A stretch of 64,000 nucleotides of DNA from Mucispirillum schaedleri ASF457 (GCF_000487995.2 NZ_CP097562.1:1423001-1487000), one strand, 5' to 3'; counted from the first letter of the stretch, positions 17,711 to 27,250 are shown. Numbers and translations: made by a program. Notes: generated from the sequence alone by a model not told the origin.

Positions 17711-18045
17711 TGGATTTACTCAAAAATTTTACATATCAGTCATTTTGGCCTGATTTTTACAGGCGAAAAATCTATAATTATATATTACAATTGTATACTT
17801 TTTAGATACTTCGGCTTTCAGGCTCAGTATGATAATGCAAGGGACAGGAAGTCCCGTCGCATAGCGTAAGCGACGGGAGCATTTACTGCGACCAAGCGTG
17901 GTTTAAAAAATACAAGGATGTATTTTTTAATAAAGGATAAATCAAGATACTTCGCTTTTAGGCTCAGGACGAGCCGCCTTTAGTAAGCGATAGGCGAACT
18001 TGTTTCGGCAGAGCGTGGTTTAAAAAATTCACGGATGAATTTTTT
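17711..18045. repeat. Dispersed non-coding repeat, second large copy
   Basis: Most of the 17430-18043 gap. It shares its order of blocks with the element at 12903-13406: an opening TTTACTCAAAAATTTT, a GCCTG/CAGGC hairpin beside GGCGAAAAATCT, the AGATACTTCG motif at 17804 and again at 17945, GC-rich hairpins, then GCGACCAAGCGTG and an A/T stem. Two A/T stems are present: AAAAAATACA with TGTATTTTTT (17905-17928) and AAAAAATTCA with TGAATTTTTT (18022-18045). The second overlaps the stop codon of the oligosaccharyltransferase gene and could end its transcript. The inverted repeat is missing on the right, so this copy looks truncated. Confidence 0.7.
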
Positions 18046-20158
18046 AATATTGTTTATAAAGACAAATTGGATTTACTTTATAAACAACCCCATAAGGATA
18101 CTGACTCATAACAGGAGTAAAATATTTTTCATCAGCATTCTGCAAAAGAAAAAGCTGCACAAATGATGAATTTAAAAGTGATGGAGAAAGAATATAAGTA
18201 ATAAATCCATTTGCGGCAGGCAGTAAAATAACAGAATAGCCAATTTGCAGAGAATAAGTCTGTGTATCAGTTAATCTGCCATTTTCTGTAAGCATAAGTT
18301 TAGATAGCTGTATATTATTTGCATTAGCTGTAAGCATACCTGTTTCCACATTAATATTTATATTATTTGAGCATAAAAGGGTATTATTATTGCCGGGCTG
18401 GCAGAATGTGGTAATTATTGATTCAGCATTGCCTGCTAAATAAGAAACAGCACTGTATTTTTGAATCATATCAAAAGTAAATAATATATAAATATTTTCT
18501 TTTTCAGGTCCTTTATCATAAGAGCTCATCACAGATGATACTTCATCAACAGTTCTATTATCTTTAAACATTTTCTGCACTTCTTCATATCCGCCGGAAG
18601 CAATGTATGATGATATATTGTAAAGTTCTTCCTGACTTCCTGTGAAACTTTTTGCAATCATCCATGTTTTAGGAGTAGACTGACTCATACCGCTGTGATA
18701 AACAGGAAATCCTGTAACATCAGTAATAGCAAGTCCATAATCCCACCATGTATATATTGTAGAATTATCAGGCAGTTCTTTTGCCATTTTATCTATTAAG
18801 GCATAAGTAGAAGTATTAATAGATGGTGCGGGCACCATATTATAGGCAGTTAGTTTCGCAGCAAAGATGCCTGTTAAAAGCATAACAGCAAGTAAAAGTG
18901 GTGCAAATGTATTTATATAAATGCTGCGGCTTTTATACTGTTTTGATAATTTTCTAAAAATATAATGAGAAGCAATATATATAATATAGCCAAGTCCAGC
19001 AGCAATAACAGGCATTAAAAACATTGCAAACCTGCCTGAGCTTATGAAAGTAACAAACCCCATGGCAAAAATTGGAGCAAGTGGCAGTGCTTTTTTGATA
19101 TTAGCTGTAAAAAATAAAATACCGCCTGTAAGCCCTAATATAAAAAGCAGTGTATTTTGAATTGTAAAATTAACTATTCCGCTGAAAGATTCTGCAGCAG
19201 CTTCACTTATTGTGTTATATACCCATGGGACAGGTGAGTTAGATGCTAAATTATTTGGCAGGAATGGAATATATACAGCCATAGAGCCAGCTAATGCACC
19301 AAGAGAATCTATGAATACAAGAGGGTTGGATGATATAATATATATCAGTGAAGCAAGTAATATATTTTTGTATTTATGATTATATATAAATAAACAAACA
19401 GCAAACACAACAAAATAAACAAGGTTAAAAAGTATATGGTTATAAAAATGCTGAAAGGCAAGCATAGTAAGCCCTAAACATGCAGAAAAAATATAAAGAT
19501 ATGTTTCTTTTTTGCTTTTAGAGGCAGCAAGCACAAACAAACTGGCAAGAAAAAGAAAAAACATATTTCCGCCGTCAGTATCAAATCTGCCTATTGCTGT
19601 TCTGCCATAGTAAACAGGTGCAAAAGTGGTTAAAAGCCCTGTAATTATACCTAATGCAGGATAGCCTGCTAAATAGAAATAAAGGCATACTGCCAGTATA
19701 AAAAAACTGCCAAGCCATGGCACCATATTTATAGCAGCATTATAGTAATCAACACCAGTAATATTATGTATTTTTGCAAGTATTACACTTAAAAGTGGTG
19801 CAGGGTCATAAAAAGGCACACCTTCTGGATAAAATATATCAATATCATCTCCTGCTGGCACATATTTTCCTGCATTTAACTCTTTTGCATGTCTTATGTA
19901 TTTATAAGCATCAAGGGTAGTCATCATAGGGGTATTTTCATAAAAGAACTGCTCTTTATTTTCTTTCCATACATCAAACTGGTCATACCTTGCATTAACT
20001 GAAATAAAAAAGGCAGCAAGTGAAGCAATCAGAAACACAATAAAGGAATATTTAGAGTGTTCTGTTGGAAAGTTCATATATGCAGTTATGCTGTTATATT
20101 TTGAAGAAAATAACTGTATTATTTTATTTTTTGCAACTATTTGTCTAATATCTGCCAT
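18044..20158 (-). CDS. pglB: STT3/PglB-type oligosaccharyltransferase
   Basis: A 704-aa membrane enzyme that transfers a lipid-linked oligosaccharide to asparagine in periplasmic proteins. About eleven to thirteen membrane helices fill residues 35-430. The signature WWDYG lies near residue 470 (IYTWWDYGLAITD) at the start of the periplasmic domain. Acidic loop motifs TLDAYKYIRHA and GRFDTDGGNM match the metal-binding loops of STT3. The ATG at 20158 has AGAGGA five bases upstream; an earlier in-frame ATG at 20164 is too close to it. The start lies within the 3' end of pepA. No other pgl gene is adjacent, so the glycan donor is probably made elsewhere. Confidence 0.93.
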   Translation of the reverse strand: MADIRQIVAKNKIIQLFSSKYNSITAYMNFPTEHSKYSFIVFLIASLAAFFISVNARYDQFDVWKENKEQFFYENTPMMTTLDAYKYIRHAKELNAGKYVPAGDDIDIFYPEGVPFYDPAPLLSVILAKIHNITGVDYYNAAINMVPWLGSFFILAVCLYFYLAGYPALGIITGLLTTFAPVYYGRTAIGRFDTDGGNMFFLFLASLFVLAASKSKKETYLYIFSACLGLTMLAFQHFYNHILFNLVYFVVFAVCLFIYNHKYKNILLASLIYIISSNPLVFIDSLGALAGSMAVYIPFLPNNLASNSPVPWVYNTISEAAAESFSGIVNFTIQNTLLFILGLTGGILFFTANIKKALPLAPIFAMGFVTFISSGRFAMFLMPVIAAGLGYIIYIASHYIFRKLSKQYKSRSIYINTFAPLLLAVMLLTGIFAAKLTAYNMVPAPSINTSTYALIDKMAKELPDNSTIYTWWDYGLAITDVTGFPVYHSGMSQSTPKTWMIAKSFTGSQEELYNISSYIASGGYEEVQKMFKDNRTVDEVSSVMSSYDKGPEKENIYILFTFDMIQKYSAVSYLAGNAESIITTFCQPGNNNTLLCSNNININVETGMLTANANNIQLSKLMLTENGRLTDTQTYSLQIGYSVILLPAANGFITYILSPSLLNSSFVQLFLLQNADEKYFTPVMSQYPYGVVYKVNPICLYKQY

Positions 20159-21653
20159 TATCATCCTCTAAATAATGTATTTTCAAAAACTGGAATAAAA
20201 GCCTTAAACCAAACCCTGTTGCTTCTTTTCCAAAAATAGGGTGAGATTTTTCTAAATAAGCAGGTCCTGCAATATCTAAATGTATCCAAGGGTAGTTATC
20301 TACAAACTGTTTTAAAAATAAAGCAGCATGCAGTGCCCCACCTTCTCTGCCAAAAGTGCTCATATTTTGTATATCTGCAACAGTGCTGTTTATACCTTGT
20401 TCATAGCCGTCAAAAAGCGGCAGTTCCCACACATCTTCTGCTACTTCCCATGAAATATCACTTACCTGCTTGCTCAAAAACTTCCTGTTTGAGAAAAGAC
20501 CTGCACAAAATGGTCCAAGAGCCACAATACATGCACCAGTTAATGTGGCAGCATCAATAATTATTTCAGGGTCTGTTTTTGCTGCCATATAAAGTGCATC
20601 TGCTAAAATAAGCCTGCCCTCTGCATCTGTATTTAATATTTCAACAGTTTTACCACTGGCAGAAGTTATTACATCACCAGGTACAAGAGCGTTTCTGCCT
20701 ATAATATTTTCTGCCAATGGTATATATGTGTTGATATTTATTTTAAGTTCAAGTTCAGCAATAAGTTTTGTTACTGCAAACATTAAGGCAGCACCTGACA
20801 TATCTGTTTTCATTGTAGTCATACTGGCAGCAGGTTTTAGACTGGAGCCACCGCTGTCAAAAGTGATACCTTTGCCAACAAGTGCAATATTTTTACTTGT
20901 TTCTGGTGCACCATTATACTGGATATGGATAAACCGCGGCATATTGCTGCTTCCCCTTCCTACTGCATATAAAAGGTTTAGATTATTTGCTTTTATATCA
21001 TTTTCATCCCATATAGATATATTCATAGCACTATGGCTGTTTGATTTAACAAATTCTGCAAATAATACAGGTGTTAAATGGTTTGCAGGAGTATTTATTA
21101 AATCTTTCATAATATTTATATTTGTAAAAACAGTATTCCACTGCTCTGCATTATCATCAATATATTTTTTAAGTCGCGGCATAGCAGTAATTATCTCTGC
21201 TTCAAAAGTATTTTCTGGAGTTTTCTTTGACTTAAAGTTTTCAAAGGAATAGTCTGCAAACATAAACCCTTCTAAAAATGCTTTTGTGCTTGAAAAATCT
21301 TTCTTTTCATTATAAATGTCTTCAAAAGAAATTATAGAAAATGATGATATTTTATCATTTTTAAAAATAGATGCAGTTTTTGCACCAAGCTCCATATAAA
21401 ACCTTGCGTCTTCCTGCTCTTTTGGAATATGTATAATATATATTTTTTTAAGTTTTTTATTAACATCTAAATAAAAGCTTTTAGATTCTTTTTCTTCAAA
21501 ATTAAAATAGTCGGACTGGATAATTTTTTGTATTTCATCATCTATTTTTTTCCCAGTAATCAGTCTTAAAGAACGAATGTTTTTATAAACCGGTATCAAT
21601 ATTACATCTTTTTTAGAATCAACGGCTATTTTTTTTCTGCATGAAATTTTCAT
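20145..21653 (-). CDS. pepA: Leucyl aminopeptidase (M17 family)
   Basis: A 502-aa cytosolic di-metal aminopeptidase. The catalytic C-terminal domain carries GKGITFDSGGSSLKP and the invariant NTDAEGRLILADAL, which hold the two metal ions and the catalytic lysine and arginine. The N-terminal domain is more divergent. I place the start at the ATG at 21653, since AGGTG lies upstream and the in-frame GTG at 21662 overlaps that site. It overlaps pglB by 14 bases, so the two are coupled. Confidence 0.93.
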   Translation of the reverse strand: MKISCRKKIAVDSKKDVILIPVYKNIRSLRLITGKKIDDEIQKIIQSDYFNFEEKESKSFYLDVNKKLKKIYIIHIPKEQEDARFYMELGAKTASIFKNDKISSFSIISFEDIYNEKKDFSSTKAFLEGFMFADYSFENFKSKKTPENTFEAEIITAMPRLKKYIDDNAEQWNTVFTNINIMKDLINTPANHLTPVLFAEFVKSNSHSAMNISIWDENDIKANNLNLLYAVGRGSSNMPRFIHIQYNGAPETSKNIALVGKGITFDSGGSSLKPAASMTTMKTDMSGAALMFAVTKLIAELELKININTYIPLAENIIGRNALVPGDVITSASGKTVEILNTDAEGRLILADALYMAAKTDPEIIIDAATLTGACIVALGPFCAGLFSNRKFLSKQVSDISWEVAEDVWELPLFDGYEQGINSTVADIQNMSTFGREGGALHAALFLKQFVDNYPWIHLDIAGPAYLEKSHPIFGKEATGFGLRLLFQFLKIHYLEDDNGRY

Positions 21654-22029
21654 AATAATCACCTGTCAAAATAAATTATATCTTTCTGCGAATATTTATA
21701 ATAAATTTTTTAGAAAAAGAATATAAAAATTTTGCATTTATACAAATATTCTAAAAAAAATACAATTAAAAGAGCTTAATATGTTATTATAGTAGAGAAA
21801 ATGCAAATTAATATCAAAAAATGCAGACTGTCTTATGGTGCAAAATCTATTGAAAGGCAAATGGTTATAAATTTTATAAAAAAGTGTAGGAAATAGGTAA
21901 AAATATAAATAAATTTATAAATTTATAAAAGAAAAACTTGCAAGCCATAAAATATAATGATAATAGATATAGATTATATTATCTTATTATAAGAAAAATG
22001 CTGTTACATACAGGGGGGCTGATAATTAA
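21654..22029. other. Divergent intergenic region pepA/parA
   Basis: 376 AT-rich bases between divergent genes. It must hold promoters in both directions, but no hexamer pair stands out. I saw no parS-like palindrome and no cluster of DnaA boxes, so nothing marks a replication origin. The G6 run at 22013-22018 serves as the parA ribosome site. Confidence 0.5.
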
Positions 22030-22818
22030 ATGAGTTGTAAGGTTATAGCTGTAGCTAACCAGAAAGGCGGTGTTGGTAAAACAACAACAGCAGTAAACCT
22101 TTCTGCATCGCTTGCAGTAGCAGAAGCCAGAGTTTTGCTTATAGATTTTGACCCTCAGGGGAATGCAACAAGTGGTGTAGGTGTAATGCCTGAAGAAATA
22201 GACAATGATATTTATGATGTTATTGTTAATGGTGTAGATATTAATTCTGCATTATACCATACAGAAATAGAAGGGCTTGATTTAATACCTGCCAGAATAG
22301 AGCTTTCTGCTGCAGAAGTAGAGCTTATACAAGAGCTTTCAAGGGAAACTAAATTAAAACGAGCTATTGCGGAAATAAAAGATAATTATGATTATATATT
22401 AATAGACTGTCCCCCATCACTTGGGCTTTTAACTGTGAATGCATTAACTGCAGCAGGCTCAGTTTTAATTCCTATGCAGTGTGAATATTTTGCTATGGAA
22501 GGTTTAGGACAGCTTATAAATACTATTAACTTAATTAAGGAAAATTTAAATACAGATTTATATATTGAAGGCATACTTCTTACAATGTATGATGTTCGCA
22601 ATAATCTTTCAAAAGAAGTAATGAATCAGGTGAAAACACATTTTCCTGACAAGGCTTTTAAAACAGTAGTGCCGAGAGCTGTTGCATTGAGTGAAGCACC
22701 AAGTTTTGGCAAACCTATTATACTATATCAGGCAAAATCAAAAGGCACAGAGTGTTATATAGAGCTTGCAAAAGAAATACTTATTAAAGCAAACCAGCAG
22801 GAACAGGATATAAAATGA
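22030..22818 (+). CDS. parA: Chromosome partitioning ATPase ParA/Soj
   Basis: A 262-aa P-loop ATPase for chromosome segregation. The deviant Walker A motif KGGVGKTTTA appears near residue 11, the switch region LLIDFDPQGNAT near 38 and the Walker B-like DYILIDCPPSLG near 125. It lacks the N-terminal HTH of plasmid ParA type Ia, so it is the chromosomal Soj form. It binds DNA non-specifically with ATP and is activated by ParB. The unusual ribosome site is a G6 run. The parB start overlaps its stop by 4 bases. Confidence 0.95.
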   Translation: MSCKVIAVANQKGGVGKTTTAVNLSASLAVAEARVLLIDFDPQGNATSGVGVMPEEIDNDIYDVIVNGVDINSALYHTEIEGLDLIPARIELSAAEVELIQELSRETKLKRAIAEIKDNYDYILIDCPPSLGLLTVNALTAAGSVLIPMQCEYFAMEGLGQLINTINLIKENLNTDLYIEGILLTMYDVRNNLSKEVMNQVKTHFPDKAFKTVVPRAVALSEAPSFGKPIILYQAKSKGTECYIELAKEILIKANQQEQDIK

Positions 22819-23684
22819 AAAAACCATTAGGACGAGGGCTTGATTCCTTAATTCCACGCAACAGCGAGGAAGCACAGGCAAAACACAGTGGTGTTGTTAC
22901 ATCTAATTTTTTTGAGCTTGGACTTACTGAAATTGTTCCAAACGATAACCAGCCACGCCGAGTTTTTGATAAAGAACTGTTAGAAGAGCTTGCTGAAAGT
23001 ATTAAACTGAAAGGAGTAATCCAGCCTGTTATTGTTACTAAGCTTGATAGCGGCAAGTATATGATAATTGAGGGAGAACGGAGATGGCGTGCTTCTGGTA
23101 TTGCAGGCAGGCAGAGTATACCTGTAGTTGTCCGCAATACTGATACAGCAAAGGAGCGTTTAGAGCTGGCACTTATAACTAATGCTCAGAGAGAAGATTT
23201 AAATCCTGTTGAGCTTGCAGTTGCATATCAAAAACTTATGGATGAGCACAGCTATAAGCATGAAGATTTAGGGGTAATAGTCGGCAAAAGCCGTTCAGCA
23301 GTTACTAACAGATTAAGGCTTTTAAATCTTCCAAAAGAAGTGCTTGATTTAATAGAAAAAAAAGAAATTAGTGAAGGTCATGCAAGAGCATTGCTTTCTC
23401 TAGATGATAAAGCAGAAATTATCCGCATTGCAAATATTATTAGAGATAAAAATTTATCTGTAAGAGATGTGGAAAATATGGTAAAATCTCGCAGTAAACC
23501 ATCTGAAAAGCATGAGAAAAAGCAGGATGCCAATATTCTTGAACTGGCAAATGAGATGGAAGTATTTTTTAACTCAAAAGTAGATATTAAGCCATCTAAA
23601 AAAGGCGGAGTTATAAATATTAAATATAATTCTGATGATGAGCTTGATACAATTATAAAAAAAATTAGAGGGGAACAATGCTGA
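22815..23684 (+). CDS. parB: Chromosome partitioning protein ParB/Spo0J
   Basis: A 289-aa parS-binding CTP switch protein. It opens with the ParA-interaction peptide KKPLGRGLDSLIP. The ParB/Srx CTPase domain follows at about 35-125 (DNQPRRVFD, then EGERRWRA), with an HTH at about 140-200 (LGVIVGKSRSAVTNRLRLL, EGHARALL) and a C-terminal dimerisation part. It forms an operon with parA and a bactofilin gene, overlapping both. No parS site was recognised by eye in the window. Confidence 0.95.
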   Translation: MKKPLGRGLDSLIPRNSEEAQAKHSGVVTSNFFELGLTEIVPNDNQPRRVFDKELLEELAESIKLKGVIQPVIVTKLDSGKYMIIEGERRWRASGIAGRQSIPVVVRNTDTAKERLELALITNAQREDLNPVELAVAYQKLMDEHSYKHEDLGVIVGKSRSAVTNRLRLLNLPKEVLDLIEKKEISEGHARALLSLDDKAEIIRIANIIRDKNLSVRDVENMVKSRSKPSEKHEKKQDANILELANEMEVFFNSKVDIKPSKKGGVINIKYNSDDELDTIIKKIRGEQC

Positions 23685-24064
23685 AAGTAGCAAAAGAAAC
23701 CGGTGGCGGCATAGACGCATTTTTAGGACAAAATACATCATTTAATGGAACATTAGTTTTTGAAGGTATTGTCAGATTAGATGGTAACTTTGAAGGTAAT
23801 GTTAAAAGTAATGATACATTAGTTATTGCTGAAAGCGGTAATGTTAATGCCCAAATAGAATCTGGTATTGTTAAAATATCAGGTACATTTGATGGCTTAG
23901 TAGTTGCAAAAAATAAAGTGGAGCTTTATAAGCCTGCTGTTGTATCTGGCACAATAAGAACTCCTGTTTTAAAAATGGAAGAGGGTGTTATCTTTAATGG
24001 AACACTGGAAATGGATAATGGCAGAAATAAGCCACTGACAGGTAAAAAAGAAGAAGAAAAATAG
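23678..24064 (+). CDS. Bactofilin (polymer-forming cytoskeletal protein)
   Basis: A 128-aa protein of the bactofilin family, which forms nucleotide-free filaments. The core at about 18-110 is a right-handed beta-helix with repeating G-x-V/I steps (GTLVFEGIVRLDGNFEGNV, GTFDGLVVAKNKVELY). The N-terminal tail is short, and the C-terminal tail is charged and lysine-rich. Bactofilins organise cell shape, stalks or ParABS positioning. The 7-base overlap with parB supports a link to chromosome or pole organisation, as described in Myxococcus. It is followed by about 290 bases without a gene. Confidence 0.9.
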   Translation: MLKVAKETGGGIDAFLGQNTSFNGTLVFEGIVRLDGNFEGNVKSNDTLVIAESGNVNAQIESGIVKISGTFDGLVVAKNKVELYKPAVVSGTIRTPVLKMEEGVIFNGTLEMDNGRNKPLTGKKEEEK

Positions 24065-24303
24065 CCAGACTGCCAAATAATTGCATAATAGTATTTATAT
24101 TTATATATTAAGATTTAATTTGGTAAACCGAGCTTGCAGCATATATATAAGTTTGGATTACATTACAGCTTAATAAAATGCGGCGAATGTTTTTATGTGT
24201 TTTTTTCATATATAATAAGGAAAAAATATAAAAATAGGCAGTAAAGGCATTATTAAGCTGGCAGAATAATGGCGAGAAAATTTTTTGATAATCTTGAAAA
24301 AAA

Positions 24304-24330
24304 GCAGCTGCTTAAATTTTAGGCAGCTGC
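24304..24330. other. Hairpin just ahead of the tpiA ribosome site
   Basis: GCAGCTGC (24304-24311) pairs with GCAGCTGC (24323-24330). The tpiA ribosome site AAGGAGG follows 7 to 8 bases later. On the minus strand a T-run follows the stem, so it could end antisense transcripts. The rest of the 24065-24352 gap shows nothing clear. Confidence 0.45.
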
Positions 24331-24352
24331 AAAGCTAAGAAGGAGGCTTACT

Positions 24353-25111
24353 ATGAGTCGTAAACCATTAATTGCAGGTAACTGGAAAATGAACAAAAAT
24401 GTATCTGAGGGAGCAGCTTTAGCAGCTGAAATTGCAGGTGCAGACATTGATTATTCAACTAGAGATGTGCTTTTTGCACCACCATTTACTGGTATTTATG
24501 CAGTAGCAGAAGCTGTTAAAAAAGCAGGTGGCAAAGCATTAGTTGCAGCACAGAATATCTATTTTGAAGAAAGCGGTGCTTTTACTGGTGAAGTTTCATC
24601 TGGCATGATAAAATCTGCTGGAGCATCATGGGTTATTCTTGGTCACTCAGAACGCAGAAGCATTTTTGGCGAAACTGATGAAATCATCAATAAAAAAGTT
24701 AAAAAAGCATTAGCAGATGGCTTATCAGTTATTTTATGTGTTGGTGAGACTCTGTGGGAGCGAGAAGCAAAAGCAGAAGTTGAAACAGTTCTTGCACAAA
24801 CAGGCAAAGGTTTAGAAGGTGTAGAAGACCTTTCTAATGTTGTTATTGCTTATGAGCCAGTTTGGGCAATAGGAACAGGCAAAACTGCATCTCCTGCTGA
24901 TGCGGAAGCAATGCATAAAGCGATTAGAGAATATATTGCAAAAATTCGTTCATCTGCAGCAGCTGAAAATATACGCATTTTATATGGCGGCAGTATGAAA
25001 CCAGACAATGCAAAAGAATTAATGGCATGCCCTGACATAGACGGTGGTCTTGTTGGCGGTGCAAGTCTTAAAGCAGATCAGTTTTTAAAAATAATTAATT
25101 TTGATAAATAA
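24353..25111 (+). CDS. tpiA: Triosephosphate isomerase
   Basis: A 252-aa TIM-barrel enzyme that interconverts dihydroxyacetone phosphate and glyceraldehyde 3-phosphate in glycolysis. It shows the N-terminal GNWKMNK (catalytic lysine), LGHSERR near residue 98 (catalytic histidine) and YEPVWAIGTGKTA near 170 (catalytic glutamate and loop 6). The phosphate-binding GGS and GLVGGASL close the barrel. A strong AAGGAGG ribosome site precedes it. It sits ahead of secG, a common order. Confidence 0.97.
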   Translation: MSRKPLIAGNWKMNKNVSEGAALAAEIAGADIDYSTRDVLFAPPFTGIYAVAEAVKKAGGKALVAAQNIYFEESGAFTGEVSSGMIKSAGASWVILGHSERRSIFGETDEIINKKVKKALADGLSVILCVGETLWEREAKAEVETVLAQTGKGLEGVEDLSNVVIAYEPVWAIGTGKTASPADAEAMHKAIREYIAKIRSSAAAENIRILYGGSMKPDNAKELMACPDIDGGLVGGASLKADQFLKIINFDK

Positions 25112-25124
25112 TTGATTGCATATA

Positions 25125-25150
25125 CTGGCTTATTTGTAAAAATAAGCCAG
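25125..25150 (+). other. Hairpin between tpiA and secG
   Basis: CTGGCTTATTT (25125-25135) pairs with AAATAAGCCAG (25140-25150) around a 4-base loop. No T-run follows, so it may only attenuate, or protect the tpiA message end. Confidence 0.6.
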
Positions 25151-25198
25151 ATAAGTTTACGGAGGTTAGAGGGGATATACCCTTAAAGTTAGGAAATT

Positions 25199-25555
25199 AT
25201 GTATACAATTGTTTTAGCACTATATGTATTTGTATGTATTTTATTAATAATTGCCGTTTTATTACAGAATAGTAAAAGTTCAGATTTAGGTGCAGCATTA
25301 GGTGGTGGCAGTGGCGAAATGTTTGGGCCAAAAGCACCGGCAAGCATTATGAATAAAATAACAACTGTTATAGCAGCAGCTTTTTTAGTGCTTTCTCTTA
25401 TTTTAGCTATTATGTCAGGTTTAGGCAATGATAGTGTTATGAGAAAAGCAAATATTCTTTCACAGCAGCTGCCGGCTGAGGCAACTCAAGCACCAGTAAA
25501 TATGCCTGCTCAGGGAAACAGCCCAGTTATTCCATCTAACACTCCTGCTGAATAA
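25199..25555 (+). CDS. secG: Preprotein translocase subunit SecG
   Basis: A 118-aa inner-membrane protein that assists SecYE translocation. Two membrane helices are visible, about residues 3-20 and 52-72. Between them is the conserved cytosolic loop QNSKSSDLGAALGGGSGEMFGPK typical of SecG. The tail is alanine/proline-rich and unstructured. It follows tpiA by about 90 bases. Confidence 0.93.
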   Translation: MYTIVLALYVFVCILLIIAVLLQNSKSSDLGAALGGGSGEMFGPKAPASIMNKITTVIAAAFLVLSLILAIMSGLGNDSVMRKANILSQQLPAEATQAPVNMPAQGNSPVIPSNTPAE

Positions 25556-25588
25556 TAAGTATTATTAATTACTCAAAAGGTTGTGAAT

Positions 25589-27244
25589 GTGAAAAAAAAT
25601 ATTTTACTAGTATTTTTGTATCTAATTACAGTCCTGCTTTTCAGTTCCTGCAAAAATCAGTCAGAAAAACAGGATATTCAGAAAAATAAAGTTGAAGAAA
25701 AAGAACTTTCATCAGTAGAAATTCCTTATGGTGATGCTTTATCCACAGGGGAAATTGCAGAGCCTATTAATCTTATCCCTGCTCTTGCTTCAGATTCTGC
25801 AAGCCATAATGTAACACAATATATATATAACGGTTTAGTTAAATATGATAAAGATTTAAATTTAGTTGGTGATTTAGCAGAATACTGGGAAATATCTGAT
25901 GATAAAAAAGTTTTTACATTTTATCTTAAAAAAGGGGTAAAATGGCATGATGGTGAAGAATTTACAGCAGATGATGTTAAATTTACCTATGAATTTATGA
26001 TTTCAGATGATACACCAACTGCTTATGACAGCGATTTCAGAGTGGTAGAAAGTGTAGAAGTAATTGATAGATATACAGTCAAAGTTACTTATAAAGAAGT
26101 ATTGTCTCCAGCACTTGCAAGCTGGGGAATATGGATGATGCCGCATCATGCTTTAACAGACAAGCCTAGCCGTTCCCCATTGCAGAGAAAACCAATAGGC
26201 ACAGGTCCATATAAACTAGAATCATGGAAAGCAGGTCAGTCTATTACATTAACAGCATTTCATGACTATTTTGAGGGCAGACCAAAAATAGAAAAAGTAT
26301 TTATCAGGGTTATCCCTAACCAGACAACTCAGTATTTGGAGCTTTTAAACGGTACAATAGATATTATGGGGCTTACACCTAAGCAGGACGCTCTTGATAC
26401 AAACACTCCAAAATATATAGATAATTATAATACATATTCTTTTCTTGATTTTTCATATACTTATGTAGGGTATAATTTTAAAAGAGCACCATTTAACAAT
26501 CAGCTTGTCCGCCGCGCATTAACTCATGCGATAAACAAGCAGAGTATAGTAGACGGGCTTCTTTATGGCAAAGGCATTGTGGCAGAAGGTCCTTACAAGC
26601 CTGATTCATATTGGTATAATCCAAATGCAAAAGGTCCAGAATATAATGTTGAAAAAGCAAAAGCACTACTTGCAGAAGCAGGGTTTAAAGATACAGATGG
26701 TGATGGCATACTTGAATATAACGGCAAGAAATTTACAATAGAATTAATGACTAACTTAAATAATGATGTCCGTGGCAAAATAGCAGAGCTTGTGCAGCAA
26801 AGCTGGGCTGATATTGGTATAGATGTGCAGATAAAAGTTCTTGAATGGGCAACAATGCTTGGCGAACTTAATAAAAATAACTTTCAGGCTGTAATTTTAG
26901 GCTGGTCTACAGTATTAGACCCAGACCAGTATGATATATGGGCAGCAGAAAGGTGCGGTGGCAACGGTCAAAACTATATATGTTACAGCAACGAAGAAAT
27001 AGACAGACTTTTAATAGAAGGCAGAAAAGTTTTTGATAATGAAGAAAGAAAGCTTTGTTATGACAAAGTGCAGGAAATATTAGCACAAGAACAGCCATAT
27101 ACATTTTTATATTTTCCATACAGCAGTATTGCTCTTAATAAGCGGTTTCAAAATGTGGAGCCTGCAAAAGCCGGCATTACATATAATTTTATAGACTGGT
27201 TTGTTCCAAAGCAGCAGCAAAAATACAAAATAGTTGTAGAATAA
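25589..27244 (+). CDS. Family 5 extracellular solute-binding lipoprotein (peptide ABC importer)
   Basis: A 551-aa substrate-binding protein of the DppA/OppA type. A signal peptide with lipobox LLFSSC near residue 20 anchors it to the membrane. SBP_bac_5 signatures follow: PALASDSASHNVTQYIYNGLVKYD, WHDGEEFTADDVKFTYE and IGTGPYKL. The start is a GTG; I prefer 25589, 8 bases after AAAGG, over the GTG at 25583. No permease or ATPase genes follow, so it must use an importer encoded elsewhere. The ligand is probably a peptide but is not determined. Confidence 0.9.
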   Translation: MKKNILLVFLYLITVLLFSSCKNQSEKQDIQKNKVEEKELSSVEIPYGDALSTGEIAEPINLIPALASDSASHNVTQYIYNGLVKYDKDLNLVGDLAEYWEISDDKKVFTFYLKKGVKWHDGEEFTADDVKFTYEFMISDDTPTAYDSDFRVVESVEVIDRYTVKVTYKEVLSPALASWGIWMMPHHALTDKPSRSPLQRKPIGTGPYKLESWKAGQSITLTAFHDYFEGRPKIEKVFIRVIPNQTTQYLELLNGTIDIMGLTPKQDALDTNTPKYIDNYNTYSFLDFSYTYVGYNFKRAPFNNQLVRRALTHAINKQSIVDGLLYGKGIVAEGPYKPDSYWYNPNAKGPEYNVEKAKALLAEAGFKDTDGDGILEYNGKKFTIELMTNLNNDVRGKIAELVQQSWADIGIDVQIKVLEWATMLGELNKNNFQAVILGWSTVLDPDQYDIWAAERCGGNGQNYICYSNEEIDRLLIEGRKVFDNEERKLCYDKVQEILAQEQPYTFLYFPYSSIALNKRFQNVEPAKAGITYNFIDWFVPKQQQKYKIVVE

Positions 27245-27250
27245 AGGATA

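Noticed and set aside
17645-17869. 74-codon frame in the 17.4-18.0 kb gap
   Set aside because: It runs into the dispersed non-coding repeat and lacks a ribosome site and protein-like composition.
22013-22018. G6 run before parA as a contingency tract
   Set aside because: It lies at ribosome-site distance of an essential housekeeping gene and is short; more likely just a strong Shine-Dalgarno.
21654-22029. Replication origin or parS next to parAB
   Set aside because: No DnaA-box cluster and no parS palindrome could be seen; AT-richness alone is not evidence.
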